Assembly: GCA_015522635.1 (NCBI GenBank)
Contig: WALW01000001.1
Coordinates: 1 to 56,391 of the forward strand
Reading direction: 5' to 3'
Source: Candidatus Tiamatella incendiivivens
GTDB taxonomy: Archaea; Thermoproteota; Thermoprotei_A; Sulfolobales; Acidilobaceae
DNA length: 56,391 nt
Shown: positions 42,839 to 51,690 of the stretch, piece by piece
Layout of the letters: every line of letters begins with the position of its first letter
How positions within the stretch are numbered: the stretch's first letter is position 1
Made by a program: the position numbers and the translations under genes
Notes under the pieces: model-generated
The model's database searches: none
Seen by the model: only the letters and a program-made list of their open reading frames with translations
Told to the model about the DNA's origin: nothing

Positions 42839-43584
42839 TCCTCCACGAGTTCTCTGAAACCTAGAATCATCGCGAAACCTGCAACCCATCCTGTAAGTAT
42901 TAGTAGATCCATTCTAACCTGTAGCGGATTTGAATGCGATATGATCTGTGATTTATACTCCAGAGTCTCATTTATACTAGGTATATCAACCCTTAAGTGA
43001 GAATACACCGGTACTAAAGTGTTCTTATCATAGTATTGGTCAATAGTAACCATCATCTGACCGTATCTAGGGTGAACTAATACTGCAGTACCTGAAGCCA
43101 TATGATAATAGACGCCTGGCCATATTCCACCATTCGTTTGTACAGGCGTCTCTTCACCCTTTACTAAAATGCCTCCAAGTATAAAGTTCGGAACCACCGT
43201 AGCATTTGAGTATGAATTGGGCAAGGGGTGAACCGCCATTACTACAAACGAGGGAGGCACATTAGTCCCTTCTTCCCATATAACCATTCGACCTGTAGAC
43301 CAGTCGAATGCCGTTATCCCCAAGTATAACGAAGGATTATTACATGCAATGCTATTCGTAGGTTTCACGTCAACTTTCAACGTCCCATTGCTAGAGAATA
43401 CACCAACATTAGAGTAGTCTAGCTTATAGATTAGCTCCGAAGCCTTCAGCGGGTAAGCGTATTTTTGGCCGCAAATGTTAGTGTAATTGCCTTCTATATT
43501 TGTATAGTAATTATACTCCTCTATGAAGACATAACTTGCTATTATTGCTATAATGAATAGCAGAATGGCGAAACCATACTTCAA
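42835..43584 (-). CDS. hypothetical membrane protein with extracellular domain, 249 aa
   Basis: An N-terminal membrane helix or uncleaved signal (about 4-22, FAILLFIIAIIASYVF) is followed by a beta-rich extracellular domain with several sequons (NYT, NGT, NAT, NET) and two Cys. A C-terminal helix (about 226-242) closes the protein. No family is recognised. It is followed at once by a 51-aa membrane gene, suggesting a small complex. Confidence 0.65.
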   Translation of the reverse strand: MKYGFAILLFIIAIIASYVFIEEYNYYTNIEGNYTNICGQKYAYPLKASELIYKLDYSNVGVFSSNGTLKVDVKPTNSIACNNPSLYLGITAFDWSTGRMVIWEEGTNVPPSFVVMAVHPLPNSYSNATVVPNFILGGILVKGEETPVQTNGGIWPGVYYHMASGTAVLVHPRYGQMMVTIDQYYDKNTLVPVYSHLRVDIPSINETLEYKSQIISHSNPLQVRMDLLILTGWVAGFAMILGFRELVEE

Positions 43585-43650
43585 GTTTCGTACACCACTG
43601 AAATAGGTTGATTGTTTTTTAACAATTTAAATAAACACTATGAAATATCG

Positions 43651-44538
43651 TTAGGATGACAAATGCTCCAATAATCCTTTAGCTATTACCAGCATGATTT
43701 TCTCCATAAGAGGATCATATCTCATAGAGTACTCCCACGCTCTTCCAACACTGTCTGATTCTACTATCATGTCTGCAAGAACACGCTCAGGTCTACTTGC
43801 ACCAGAGTCAACAGCCTTTTGAGCTGTTTTTATCCATTCGTCAAGTTGGTTCCTCGCAGTTGAGAATACTTCACCCGCATCATGTACACCGAAGTGAGGC
43901 ATTGCTACAACTTGAGGCTCCAGGTTTAATTGTTTCTCCAAACTCTCAAGATAGAGATTAAGTTTTAACGGGTAGGTTAGAGCGGGTATATATACGTAGG
44001 TGTTCCCCAAAGGCATGAACATCCCAATGCTACTACCAGGGAATAATATAGCTAGATCCTCCGCAAATAGGCTCATGTGATGGCTCGCATGTCCTGGTGT
44101 ATATATGACTTTTAATATATCAACTATTTTCTCTCCATCATTTGCTGTAATTATCGAGTTTTTCGGGATTCCTGAAGGTATCCCGAATACATGAGCGAGC
44201 CATCCTAGAACTTCACTTGATTGACTCCATAGTTTCGAGGGATTTGCTAAGTGAGGAGCCCCTTTGGGGTGGACGATAAACTTTACATCATTCCACTCCG
44301 TGTACAGGCTGCTAACCGCTCCGGCATGATCCAAATGTATATGCGTGAGAAAAACTTTACTAGGTTTAACGCCATAACTCGTCAACCCGGATAATAACGT
44401 CTTGCCTGTCGACTCTGGACCAGCATCTATAAGTATCCATCCTTCATCCGTCTTTAATGCATATACCATTAGGCTACTTTTAAGCCCTATAGGATCGAGG
44501 GGGATTTGAATAAAAATATCAGTATCTAGATATACCAT
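43651..44538 (-). CDS. metallo-beta-lactamase-fold hydrolase (paralogue 1)
   Basis: About 295 aa. The metal motif HIHLDHAG (His66, His68, Asp70, His71) is followed by TPGHASHH and by FGVHDAGE near the C-terminus. It has the glyoxalase-II-like layout with an N-terminal ligand (DAGPESTG) after the first strands. The start is ATG 44538, with GTGG 7 nt upstream. It shares about the same layout and the PGHASHH motif with the gene at 45593, so the two are paralogues on either side of tRNA-His. The substrate is unknown. Confidence 0.85.
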   Translation of the reverse strand: MVYLDTDIFIQIPLDPIGLKSSLMVYALKTDEGWILIDAGPESTGKTLLSGLTSYGVKPSKVFLTHIHLDHAGAVSSLYTEWNDVKFIVHPKGAPHLANPSKLWSQSSEVLGWLAHVFGIPSGIPKNSIITANDGEKIVDILKVIYTPGHASHHMSLFAEDLAILFPGSSIGMFMPLGNTYVYIPALTYPLKLNLYLESLEKQLNLEPQVVAMPHFGVHDAGEVFSTARNQLDEWIKTAQKAVDSGASRPERVLADMIVESDSVGRAWEYSMRYDPLMEKIMLVIAKGLLEHLSS

Positions 44539-44743
44539 AGTGGACACCACTTTAGTATTTAGCACTCATAAGGATTAAATGTTAGACGACTTACCAGCCG
44601 GGAATAACTTTATAGTTAATGGGATGGCTAGGGATCCCATGTTGAAGAAAAGAATAAGTATCTTGGCAGCAGTTGTTAGAAATATTACAACTAGGATAAT
44701 ATTTAACTTTCAACTAACCAGAACACAAATCGGTTATGCATGT

Positions 44744-45325
44744 ATGCGAGCCTCTTCGTTTCGGGAGGTGCCACTATCTAATAAAGGAAGGAGCTTGCTC
44801 TATGCTAACATACTGATGGTAGTTCTCTTAGTAGTTATCCCGATAGCATGCCTGCCTTATATGCCCGCAACGGTTCCGTCTCATTGGAATGCAAGCGGAC
44901 AGGTGACTAATTATTCATCTAGTTTTTCGACGGTTATGATTCTAGCAGTAGTAATGCCATTAGCAAATATAATAATAGTTCTAATAACTGCCTTTAGATG
45001 GAAGATAATTAACAAATATCCTTATCTTATAAATTTGCCTGCAATCACTCTTGTAATTTCCACAGGAAACATGGATCAATATGAAAAGAGTAGAATTATA
45101 AACAGGATATTCGAGGTCACGCTTCTCCTAGGGTTAGTAATAGGCGTCTATCTCCTTGGACTAGATGCTATAATACTTGATTCAATGATTACAGGCCATT
45201 CAAACGGCACGCTAGTATTACTATACTCTATTATAGGAGCAATTGTATTGATAGTTCCCGTAATACTATTGTACAGGAAGATATACAGAGAAGAAATTCT
45301 ACCAAAAATTAAGCTGTCATATTAG
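44744..45325 (+). CDS. DUF1648-type membrane protein
   Basis: About 193 aa with four hydrophobic helices. The PATVPSHWNASGQVTNYSS segment after the first helix is the DUF1648 signature seen in SdpI-like immunity or envelope proteins. I start at ATG 44744 because a TATA-like ATATTTAAC lies at about 44698-44706, inside the longer frame open from 44579. The longer start would leave no room for a promoter next to the divergent hydrolase. GTG 44768 is a further alternative. Confidence 0.65.
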   Translation: MRASSFREVPLSNKGRSLLYANILMVVLLVVIPIACLPYMPATVPSHWNASGQVTNYSSSFSTVMILAVVMPLANIIIVLITAFRWKIINKYPYLINLPAITLVISTGNMDQYEKSRIINRIFEVTLLLGLVIGVYLLGLDAIILDSMITGHSNGTLVLLYSIIGAIVLIVPVILLYRKIYREEILPKIKLSY

Positions 45326-45346
45326 CTTTAGAACCCTTGTTGTAAG

Positions 45347-45424
45347 TGGGGCCCGGGCCGGGGTTCGAACCCGGGACCTCCGGGTCCACAGCCCGGCGCT
45401 CTGCCAGGCTGAGCTACCCGGGCC
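45347..45424 (-). tRNA. tRNA-His (GTG anticodon)
   Basis: A complete cloverleaf on the minus strand. Acceptor GCCCGGG pairs with CCCGGGC. The extra 5' G (G-1, 45424) characteristic of tRNA-His lies opposite the discriminator C. The anticodon loop CTGTGGA has anticodon GTG at 45387-45389. The T-loop is TTCGAAC with a CCGGG/CCCGG stem. The 3' CCA is encoded at 45347-45349. No intron is present. The 5' leader contains a near-complement of the acceptor and D-arm start (see 45437-45507). Confidence 0.97.
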
Positions 45425-45436
45425 ATTCATTTTACA

Positions 45437-45507
45437 GGCCGGGTAGCTTGATTCCAGGTTCTCACTCATAGAACCCTTAAACTTGAGGGCTCTCATACCG
45501 GGCCCCA
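45437..45507. other. 71-nt foldable element beside tRNA-His, tRNA-sized and ending in CCA
   Basis: The element starts GGCCGGGTAG on the plus strand and ends TACCGGGCC-CCA. The ends pair over 8 of 9 positions, and the interior can form GGTTCT/AGAACC. The alternative GAGCCCT/AGGGTTC stem keeps a G-U pair only on the minus strand. GGCCGGGTAGCT also nearly complements the tRNA-His 5' end 13 bp away (one-base difference). It may be a processed leader of pre-tRNA-His, an independent small RNA or a degenerate inverted copy of the tRNA. It lacks a canonical D-loop, anticodon loop and T-loop, so it is not called a tRNA. Confidence 0.35.
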
Positions 45508-45592
45508 GCCTGATCTTAATTGTTTCGATTCGGGCGTATTTATAGTTATAACATAGTCAAATACAGTTTATCTATATAGTGGTGAATCTCTA

Positions 45593-46495
45593 TTGCAGCT
45601 GGAAAGCATCATAGTTGCAGATGTAACTCCTATAGGAGAAGGATACATCTCTGCTTTCATTCTTCTAGGAGAAGATAAAACTGCTATAGTTGATCCCGGA
45701 TCTATTAATGGTTATGAAAAGCTGAAGAATAAATTAGAGAGCCTAGAAGTTAGACCCGACTATATCATACCTACTCATGTCCACATAGACCATGGAGGAG
45801 CAAGCTGTAAGCTTGCCAGAGACTATCCTAGAGCAAAGATACTCGTTCATCCTAGAGGCGTGAAACATCTTATAGATCCTAGTAAGCTGTGGAACGCAAG
45901 TAAAACTGTTCTAGGATCTGTAGCCGATGTTTACGGGCAACCTCTTCCATGTGAGGAAAGTATGGTATTCGAGACGAAAGATAGGGGAAAACTTGATTTA
46001 GGGGGTCTAACGATTCAATTCATCCACACTCCAGGCCATGCAAGCCACCACCAGAGTATTTGGATCCCGGAAACAAGTATAATGCTTTCCGGCGACTCTG
46101 CAGGGGCTATACTTGCCACGGACAATGGGGAAGTGTTTATACCCACAACACCTCCCCCGTTCAAACCAGATTATTACATATCTAGCGTTGAGAAAATGAT
46201 AGGGTTCACACCACAGTATATAGGGCCAACGCACTATGGTATCTATGGAGAAGCATTAAAATACCTCGAAGAACATTTGAAGCAGATTAAACTATGGGTT
46301 AACATCGCATTAGATGTTGCCAGGAGCGGTCATACTAGTCCTGAACAGTTCCTAGAGAGAATAAAGGATACTGACGATAATGCAATATTCTTCCTGGAGA
46401 ACGAGAATCCGATAGTACAGGGCAGCTTTATATACACTACAGCAGTGGGACTAATGGATTATGCTGTAAAAACAATTAAGTCTAGTCAGGCTTGA
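45593..46495 (+). CDS. metallo-beta-lactamase-fold hydrolase (paralogue 2)
   Basis: A 300-aa protein. The N-terminal strands are followed by THVHIDHGGA (His62, His64, Asp66, His67), HTPGHASHHQSIW, SGDSAG and GPTHYGIYGEALKY, giving a complete set of metal ligands. It shares order and motifs with the gene at 43651, including the 280-300-aa length and the C-terminal helical part. The TTG start follows GGTGA by 8 nt, and a TATA-like TATTTATAG lies about 50 bp upstream. It overlaps the convergent pyrH by 14 bp. Confidence 0.87.
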   Translation: MQLESIIVADVTPIGEGYISAFILLGEDKTAIVDPGSINGYEKLKNKLESLEVRPDYIIPTHVHIDHGGASCKLARDYPRAKILVHPRGVKHLIDPSKLWNASKTVLGSVADVYGQPLPCEESMVFETKDRGKLDLGGLTIQFIHTPGHASHHQSIWIPETSIMLSGDSAGAILATDNGEVFIPTTPPPFKPDYYISSVEKMIGFTPQYIGPTHYGIYGEALKYLEEHLKQIKLWVNIALDVARSGHTSPEQFLERIKDTDDNAIFFLENENPIVQGSFIYTTAVGLMDYAVKTIKSSQA

Positions 46496-47159
46496 TAAGA
46501 GTCCCTATCCTTTCTCCTCTTATATGTTTTATAAGATTAATTGGATGAGATCCGTCTAAAACAACTACCTGTATCTTTGACCTTTCAATTATGTCAAGTG
46601 AAAGTCCATCAAAGAGTTCATAAGTCCCAGCATTTGCACTTTTTCTACTTAATATTTTCTTCAATTCTGAAACAGTTAGCTCGTCGAGTTTGACTGCATT
46701 CGGATTTCTCTTAGGATCATCAGTATAAACACCATCTACATTGGTCATATTGTATAGTGTACTAGCTGTTATTGCCTCAGCAATAAGTGCTGATACAGCA
46801 TTCGTGGATTGCCCCGGTTGGAATCCTCCTGCCACAACCATTCTACCTGTGGCCCAGTATTCAAGGAACTCTTCAATACTTCCTGGTATTTCAGGATATG
46901 CCGATTCTCCTAGTAGAAGCGTTAGTGCATATGCATTCAACCTTGAAGCCCTTATACCTAATAGATCCAAGTGCCCTTCATTGACTCCTAGTTCTCTTAG
47001 TGGCTTAATGTAATCCCTAGCCGTTTTACCTCCTCCCACCACTACAGCTATTCTGTTTTCCCTGCTTTGTATTTCCTTTAAAACGCTGGCCAGTTCCTCA
47101 GCGTAGGCTGAATTTATTGGTGTAAAATATTTTCCGCTGATTTTCACAACTATCTTCAA
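46482..47159 (-). CDS. pyrH: UMP kinase (archaeal PyrH)
   Basis: About 225 aa, amino-acid-kinase fold. It starts KIVVKISGKYF, then has VVVGGGKTARDYI, VVAGGFQPGQSTNAVSAL and NMTNVDGVYTDDP, all usual for archaeal UMP kinases. It phosphorylates UMP to UDP in pyrimidine synthesis. TTG 47159 is preferred over GTG 47165 because GGAGG lies 7 nt upstream of the former and 1 nt upstream of the latter. The TrmB-like gene ends at this same place, so they are coupled. Confidence 0.92.
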   Translation of the reverse strand: MKIVVKISGKYFTPINSAYAEELASVLKEIQSRENRIAVVVGGGKTARDYIKPLRELGVNEGHLDLLGIRASRLNAYALTLLLGESAYPEIPGSIEEFLEYWATGRMVVAGGFQPGQSTNAVSALIAEAITASTLYNMTNVDGVYTDDPKRNPNAVKLDELTVSELKKILSRKSANAGTYELFDGLSLDIIERSKIQVVVLDGSHPINLIKHIRGERIGTLIKPD

Positions 47160-47161
47160 CT

Positions 47162-47926
47162 TCACCCCTCCTTTCTTCCTATACTATGGGAACATTTCTC
47201 CCATATAATGTCTAACTGGGATTTCATTTCTTTGGCAAGATCCTCCCCTGGAATCCTGAGGCCATAAACATCGTCTCCTACAACAAAACCTACCAGAACA
47301 GCCTTATCAGACACCATCATATCTATATGAACACACACAGTCTCCCTAACCTCTATTCCCATATTATATATAAGGTCCAAATCCTCCTGTGAAACATCAG
47401 CCCCCTCTTTTACTAATATCTTAATCTCTTTATATGGGAGAAGGTCAGCTAGGCTGGATACAATGCTTCTCGCAAGCTCTCTAGCACGTTTGACGGCTTT
47501 AAAAGCCGTAAAATATATGAAGCGCGACTCGGTAGCTATCTCGACAGCAACACTGACCAAACTATATATTCCACGCAGATGAGTTAGCCCCAGTTCCGCT
47601 TGTCTTGTTTCAACTATCTTCTCGATACCTCTTATGACGTCGTTGACTAGATTTGCTTGTTTTCTGGCATCCTCCTCTATTTTAGCTAAAACCGAAGCGG
47701 CTACAGCCCGAGGAGGCAACGGCCTATACCATCCCTCAGGTTCCTGTACAACAAATCCCTTAACCTCAAGCATCCTTATTACATCATATATTCTTGGTAG
47801 CGGTACACCACTCTTTATACTAGCGTCTCTAGGTGTTGTAGCTCCCTCTAAGAGGGCTAAATACAATTTTGCCTCATACGTAGTTAAACTCATTGCCTTC
47901 TTTAGCTGGTCTACAAGCCTCTCCAG
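47162..47926 (-). CDS. TrmB-family regulator
   Basis: The N-terminal winged helix has TTYEAKLYLALLEGATTPRDASIKS and recognition helix PLPRIYDVIRMLEVKGFV, and a coiled linker and phospholipase-D-like effector domain follow. The first in-frame ATG is 47893, but the coding sequence plainly continues upstream (ERLVDQLKKAMSL). I propose CTG 47926, with AGGAG 8 nt upstream. The alternative is ATG 47958 (MGDKLYQE) with a missing base. It overlaps the SD and start of pyrH and may regulate it. Confidence 0.75.
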   Translation of the reverse strand: MERLVDQLKKAMSLTTYEAKLYLALLEGATTPRDASIKSGVPLPRIYDVIRMLEVKGFVVQEPEGWYRPLPPRAVAASVLAKIEEDARKQANLVNDVIRGIEKIVETRQAELGLTHLRGIYSLVSVAVEIATESRFIYFTAFKAVKRARELARSIVSSLADLLPYKEIKILVKEGADVSQEDLDLIYNMGIEVRETVCVHIDMMVSDKAVLVGFVVGDDVYGLRIPGEDLAKEMKSQLDIIWEKCSHSIGRKEG

Positions 47927-48008
47927 CTCGTCAACTCCTGATATAACTTGTCACCCATAACTACCATAATAATTAGTCCTCAACAGTTACATAATAATTC
48001 TTACAAAA

Positions 48009-48548
48009 TCACTCTCCGCGTTTCAGATAAGGTGGAAGCATAGATTCATCTACAACACCTGACGGAGAGAGCCTAGCTTTAATAGATTTCTCACAATTTG
48101 ACTGAACAGCATATGAAAGATATACACCCCTAGGTCGATCCAGGCTAATATAAGGAGATTCCAATGCACTGAAAGCCTTATCCAGCTTACCCAAGGCTAA
48201 ATAAGCCCAGAATCTGAGGAGAGCATCATCCTTTATCCTAACATCGCGAACACCAACACAATTAGTATTCACATAGAAATAGTGCACTGGAGGAAGTCTT
48301 GCAATGTACACTGGAATTTCGGCGCCATAATAAACTAGTATCATAGAACCCCAGTTTGCTGCAAATGAAATAGCGGTCTGTACTTCGAGGAAGTCCTGTA
48401 AATCGGCTTCTTCCCCTGGTAACTCTAGGTCTTCCTCTAGCTCAAGCAGGCCTACAATAGCTAGTTCTCTAGCCCTCTTGTATACGATTAATAGTTTACT
48501 TTTATTCAATGACTGTACCCCGCCGCTATAATTGAGCTTACTTCTCAA
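48009..48548 (-). CDS. hypothetical protein, 179 aa or less
   Basis: No recognised family. It is soluble, helical at the start (KLLIVYKRARELAIVGLLELEEDL) and Tyr-rich later (VHYFYVNTNCVG). The TTG 48548 would be near-leaderless (TATA-like TTATTTATT about 48575-48583), while a TTG at 48509 (MNKSKLLIV) lies behind GGGGT. It diverges from the translin-family gene. Confidence 0.6.
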   Translation of the reverse strand: MRSKLNYSGGVQSLNKSKLLIVYKRARELAIVGLLELEEDLELPGEEADLQDFLEVQTAISFAANWGSMILVYYGAEIPVYIARLPPVHYFYVNTNCVGVRDVRIKDDALLRFWAYLALGKLDKAFSALESPYISLDRPRGVYLSYAVQSNCEKSIKARLSPSGVVDESMLPPYLKRGE

Positions 48549-48600
48549 TTGGTTTTATTGGCATATACGAGAATAAATAACCGATTGAGGTGTGGAATAA

Positions 48601-49251
48601 TTGAACACCAGTCTACCGGAGATGATTTCTAGTATAAAGGAGAAGCTGGATACGCTTGATAGTATTAGAAATGAAGCTTTGAAAATTAGTAGAGACGTTA
48701 TACGGCTTAGCGGATGGAGCATAACCAAGTTACACGAAGGAGACATTGATGACGCATCCAAGCATTTAGAGGAATGCGGGAACACTAGTCGGAAATTGCT
48801 TGATATGACTAAACCCTATCCAGTACTTTACTATAGTGGTTTTGTAAATAATGCTATTTCAGAATATGTAGAGGCTGAGGTTTTCTACAATATTATCACG
48901 GTAAACTATATACCAACGCCTTCCGAGCTTAGTGTACCAATAGTTCCTTATCTTCAAGGATTAGCAGATACTGTTGGTGAGCTCAAGAGAATGGTTTTGG
49001 ATTATCTTGGAAAGAATAAGTTGGATGATGCTGAAAAATTGTTTGGTTGGATGTATACTATTTATAGCGAGCTTAGGGGCTTGGATTATCCTGATTCACT
49101 GGTTCCTGGCCTTAAGAGAAAGGTGGATGTTGCCAGGAGACTCGTAGATGATACTAAGGCTTTTCTCGTAGATTTGAGATCACGATATGAGCTTATAAAC
49201 TTGATGGATAGAATAGAGGGGCTCAGTGATGCGAGGCGTCATCAAGGCTAG
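48601..49251 (+). CDS. translin-family predicted RNA-binding protein
   Basis: A 216-aa, all-helical protein resembling archaeal translin proteins (LPEMISSIKEKLDTLDSIRNEALKISRD, then YYSGFVNNAISEYVEAEVF and YLQGLADTVGELKRMVLDYL). Archaeal translins form octamers and bind RNA or single-stranded DNA. The TTG start has GAGGTG about 8 nt upstream. It diverges from the hypothetical gene at 48009. Confidence 0.75.
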   Translation: MNTSLPEMISSIKEKLDTLDSIRNEALKISRDVIRLSGWSITKLHEGDIDDASKHLEECGNTSRKLLDMTKPYPVLYYSGFVNNAISEYVEAEVFYNIITVNYIPTPSELSVPIVPYLQGLADTVGELKRMVLDYLGKNKLDDAEKLFGWMYTIYSELRGLDYPDSLVPGLKRKVDVARRLVDDTKAFLVDLRSRYELINLMDRIEGLSDARRHQG

Positions 49252-49340
49252 AAGGCTCTGATGTTCAGGGGTTCCACCTCAACGCCCCTCCATGTAAATA
49301 TAGTTAACACAAATTGTTTATAGATTCCCCTATTCAATAA

Positions 49341-50402
49341 ATGCTAGGAAAGGGGTTTGATTTGACTTCAAGACCTGGAGAACGAATCTGTAGTATATCC
49401 AATACTGTAGTTGAAGCAGTATATACTGTGCTTCCTCGACATGCTAATCCGATAAACCTACTTCACGGCGGAGTGGCATTAGAATGGCTAGTGGCAACCT
49501 CTAATCTAGCTGCATCAAGAGTTGCACGCGGACCCGTTGTACTGGCTAGTCTGGATCACGTATTCTTTGTATCTCCCGTCAAAATAGGGGAAAACAGCGT
49601 TATAACTAGTTGGGTTGAACTAGTAGGCGAAACTAGTCTTTCATTAACCACTCTAATGGAGGCTGAGAACCCTATTACAGGTGAAAGAAGAATTACAACA
49701 CTAGCCCATCTAACAATGGTAGCTGTTGGTAGGGATCTTAAGCCTAAAAAGGTTCAAGCAATAGTTAAGCCTACGGATAGTATAGAGGAAATGCTTTTCC
49801 TTGACGCCATGAGGCGGAGAAGCGTAAGTAACAGATGTAAGACTAAAAGAAGAGATATCGTACTTGATATAAGTAAACCTAGACCACTTGTTCCCCGAAT
49901 GGCTCTTAGAAGCTATAGATTCGCATACCCGGAAGACACTGTTATGCTTGAAGTGGTAGACGCTAGCAAGCTATTGTACATTATGGATGAACTTGCCGGA
50001 ATCACAGGATTACGGTACGTTCACGATCCTGTGGTTACAGCTTCAGTAGACTATACTTGCTTCTATTCACCCATATGGGTGGCGGAAACTATCCAATTCT
50101 ACTCTGCATTAACATTTGTCGGGAAAAGAAGTGTGGAAGTAACTATCAAGGTAGTTACGCGCAACGAGATGACGGAAGAAGAAAGGCATATAACAACAGC
50201 ATATTTCACCTTAGTTCATGTGGGATCGGATGGGAAGGCCAAACCTGTCCCCCAGTACAAGCCTAAAACTCCTGGAGAGTTTGAACTGATCTCTGAAGGT
50301 GAGGCTAGGAGGAGACAACGGATGAAGCTTCTTTCCAGCTTCACGGATAGGTTTGGTGACTATCAGAGGATGGCTGAGTGGCTTAGAAAACATAAAGGAT
50401 GA
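49341..50402 (+). CDS. acyl-CoA thioesterase with two hotdog domains
   Basis: A 353-aa protein with two tandem hotdog-fold domains (about 20-140 and 190-320). The first has NPINLLHGGVALEWL and the second YRFAYPEDTVMLEV followed by YIMDELAGI. This is the double-hotdog acyl-CoA thioesterase layout. The ATG at 49341 would be leaderless from a TATA-like TTTATAG at about 49317-49323; a TTG at 49362 behind AGGGG is an alternative. It ends 1 bp before the convergent thiolase. Confidence 0.85.
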   Translation: MLGKGFDLTSRPGERICSISNTVVEAVYTVLPRHANPINLLHGGVALEWLVATSNLAASRVARGPVVLASLDHVFFVSPVKIGENSVITSWVELVGETSLSLTTLMEAENPITGERRITTLAHLTMVAVGRDLKPKKVQAIVKPTDSIEEMLFLDAMRRRSVSNRCKTKRRDIVLDISKPRPLVPRMALRSYRFAYPEDTVMLEVVDASKLLYIMDELAGITGLRYVHDPVVTASVDYTCFYSPIWVAETIQFYSALTFVGKRSVEVTIKVVTRNEMTEEERHITTAYFTLVHVGSDGKAKPVPQYKPKTPGEFELISEGEARRRQRMKLLSSFTDRFGDYQRMAEWLRKHKG

Positions 50403-51584
50403 TTATACTAGCTCTAAAGCTAGTGCCGCGGCTCCACCTAGTCCATGGCATATACTGGCAACTCCCTTTTTGCCCCCATGTTTCTCTAATACATTTATCA
50501 GTTCAATGCTGATTCTAGCACCACTCATTCCTAGCGGGTGTCCTATTGCAATAGCTCCGCCATGGAGATTGAGCTTCTCGTAAGGAATTCCTAGAAGATG
50601 ATGAACTAGCCAGCTAGAGACTGCGAATGCCTCATTATTCTCCCAGTAGTCTATATCGTTAATGCTCATGCCAAGTTTGCTTAACAATTTCTTCACCGCA
50701 TAGATAGGAGCCTCAGGAAATCTCCAAGTCTCCAGTCCAGTATAAGTGTATCCTAATATATGAGCCTTAGGCTTATGTCCTAATTCCTTCATTTTATCCT
50801 CACTCATAAGTAAAAGAACAGCGGCTCCGTCACTGAGTTGACTACTGCTCCCTGCTGTGTGAAGTCCGTCTGGAAAGAAAGCTGGCGGGAGTCTCCCAAG
50901 TTTCTCTACACTAGTATCTCTCCTTATCCCTTCATCAGAGTTGAGTAACACTTGACCGTTCTTCTCATATGGAATTACATAGTCCTTCATATACCCTTTA
51001 TCCCAAGCTTCAGCTGCTCTTCTGAAACTTTCATATGCTATCCAGTCTAATTCTTCCCTAGCTGCACTATGTTTCTTCGCCACAAGATCCGCTTCCTCAC
51101 CCATAATTCTGTTTTCAATAACATCGAACAAGCCGTCATTAACCATTGCGTCTACAAGTTCTGCTTTCCTGCCTATTAGATGGCGAATGCCCCATCTAGC
51201 AGTACTCGGGAGCATTATTGGTGCATAACTCATTGACTCTACTCCACCCGCTATAATTACATCCGCATCTCCATTTCTAATTATTTGACGTGCAGTAACT
51301 AATGCCGCCATACCACTTGCACATACCATGTCAACAGTCATTCCATCTATTTCCGGAGGAAATCCTGCTCTTAACACGACCTGTCTAGCTGTGTCCATGC
51401 TTGTGCCTGCCCTTATGACGTGGCCCATAATTATAAAATCAATATCATTCGGAGAAATCCCAGCTCGTTCTACAAGACGCTTTGCTGCAAAAGAGGCGAG
51501 TTCTGCTGGATGCTCGTTTCTGAGGCTTTTACCAAATCTTCCTACAGGAGTTCTAACCATGTCTATTATATATGATTGGGGCAT
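50403..51584 (-). CDS. thiolase (acetyl-CoA acetyltransferase family)
   Basis: A 393-aa thiolase. Cys88 in DMVCASGMAA is the acyl-accepting nucleophile, NEAFAVSS follows, His349 lies in GHPLGMSGAR, and Cys379 in SICHGLGGAA is the second Cys. It condenses or cleaves acyl-CoA. It is not beside HMG-CoA synthase or a DUF35 gene as in the mevalonate cluster. The convergent double-hotdog thioesterase suggests a role in acyl-CoA turnover, inferred only from position. Confidence 0.93.
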   Translation of the reverse strand: MPQSYIIDMVRTPVGRFGKSLRNEHPAELASFAAKRLVERAGISPNDIDFIIMGHVIRAGTSMDTARQVVLRAGFPPEIDGMTVDMVCASGMAALVTARQIIRNGDADVIIAGGVESMSYAPIMLPSTARWGIRHLIGRKAELVDAMVNDGLFDVIENRIMGEEADLVAKKHSAAREELDWIAYESFRRAAEAWDKGYMKDYVIPYEKNGQVLLNSDEGIRRDTSVEKLGRLPPAFFPDGLHTAGSSSQLSDGAAVLLLMSEDKMKELGHKPKAHILGYTYTGLETWRFPEAPIYAVKKLLSKLGMSINDIDYWENNEAFAVSSWLVHHLLGIPYEKLNLHGGAIAIGHPLGMSGARISIELINVLEKHGGKKGVASICHGLGGAAALALELV

Positions 51585-51690
51585 GATTATTCACCATATG
51601 ATACGCATTGTGAAGCATGCCTGTTATGAATATGCTTAAGATTGAATATTAACATTCTTTGTCTACATATAATCAGGCATTTGTCTAAGA

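Noticed and set aside
42683-42889. 68-codon version of the small membrane protein
   Set aside because: The 5' part overlaps the end of the 249-aa gene without an SD; ATG 42838 with GTGGAGG and an ATGA overlap is better supported.
44579-44743. N-terminal extension of the DUF1648 protein to ATG 44579
   Set aside because: It contains a TATA-like box near 44698 and would leave almost no room for a promoter; ATG 44744 fits the family start better.
45437-45507. A second tRNA gene next to tRNA-His
   Set aside because: Size and terminal CCA fit, but there are no canonical D-, anticodon- or T-loops and the acceptor has a G-G or C-C mismatch; kept only as a structured element.
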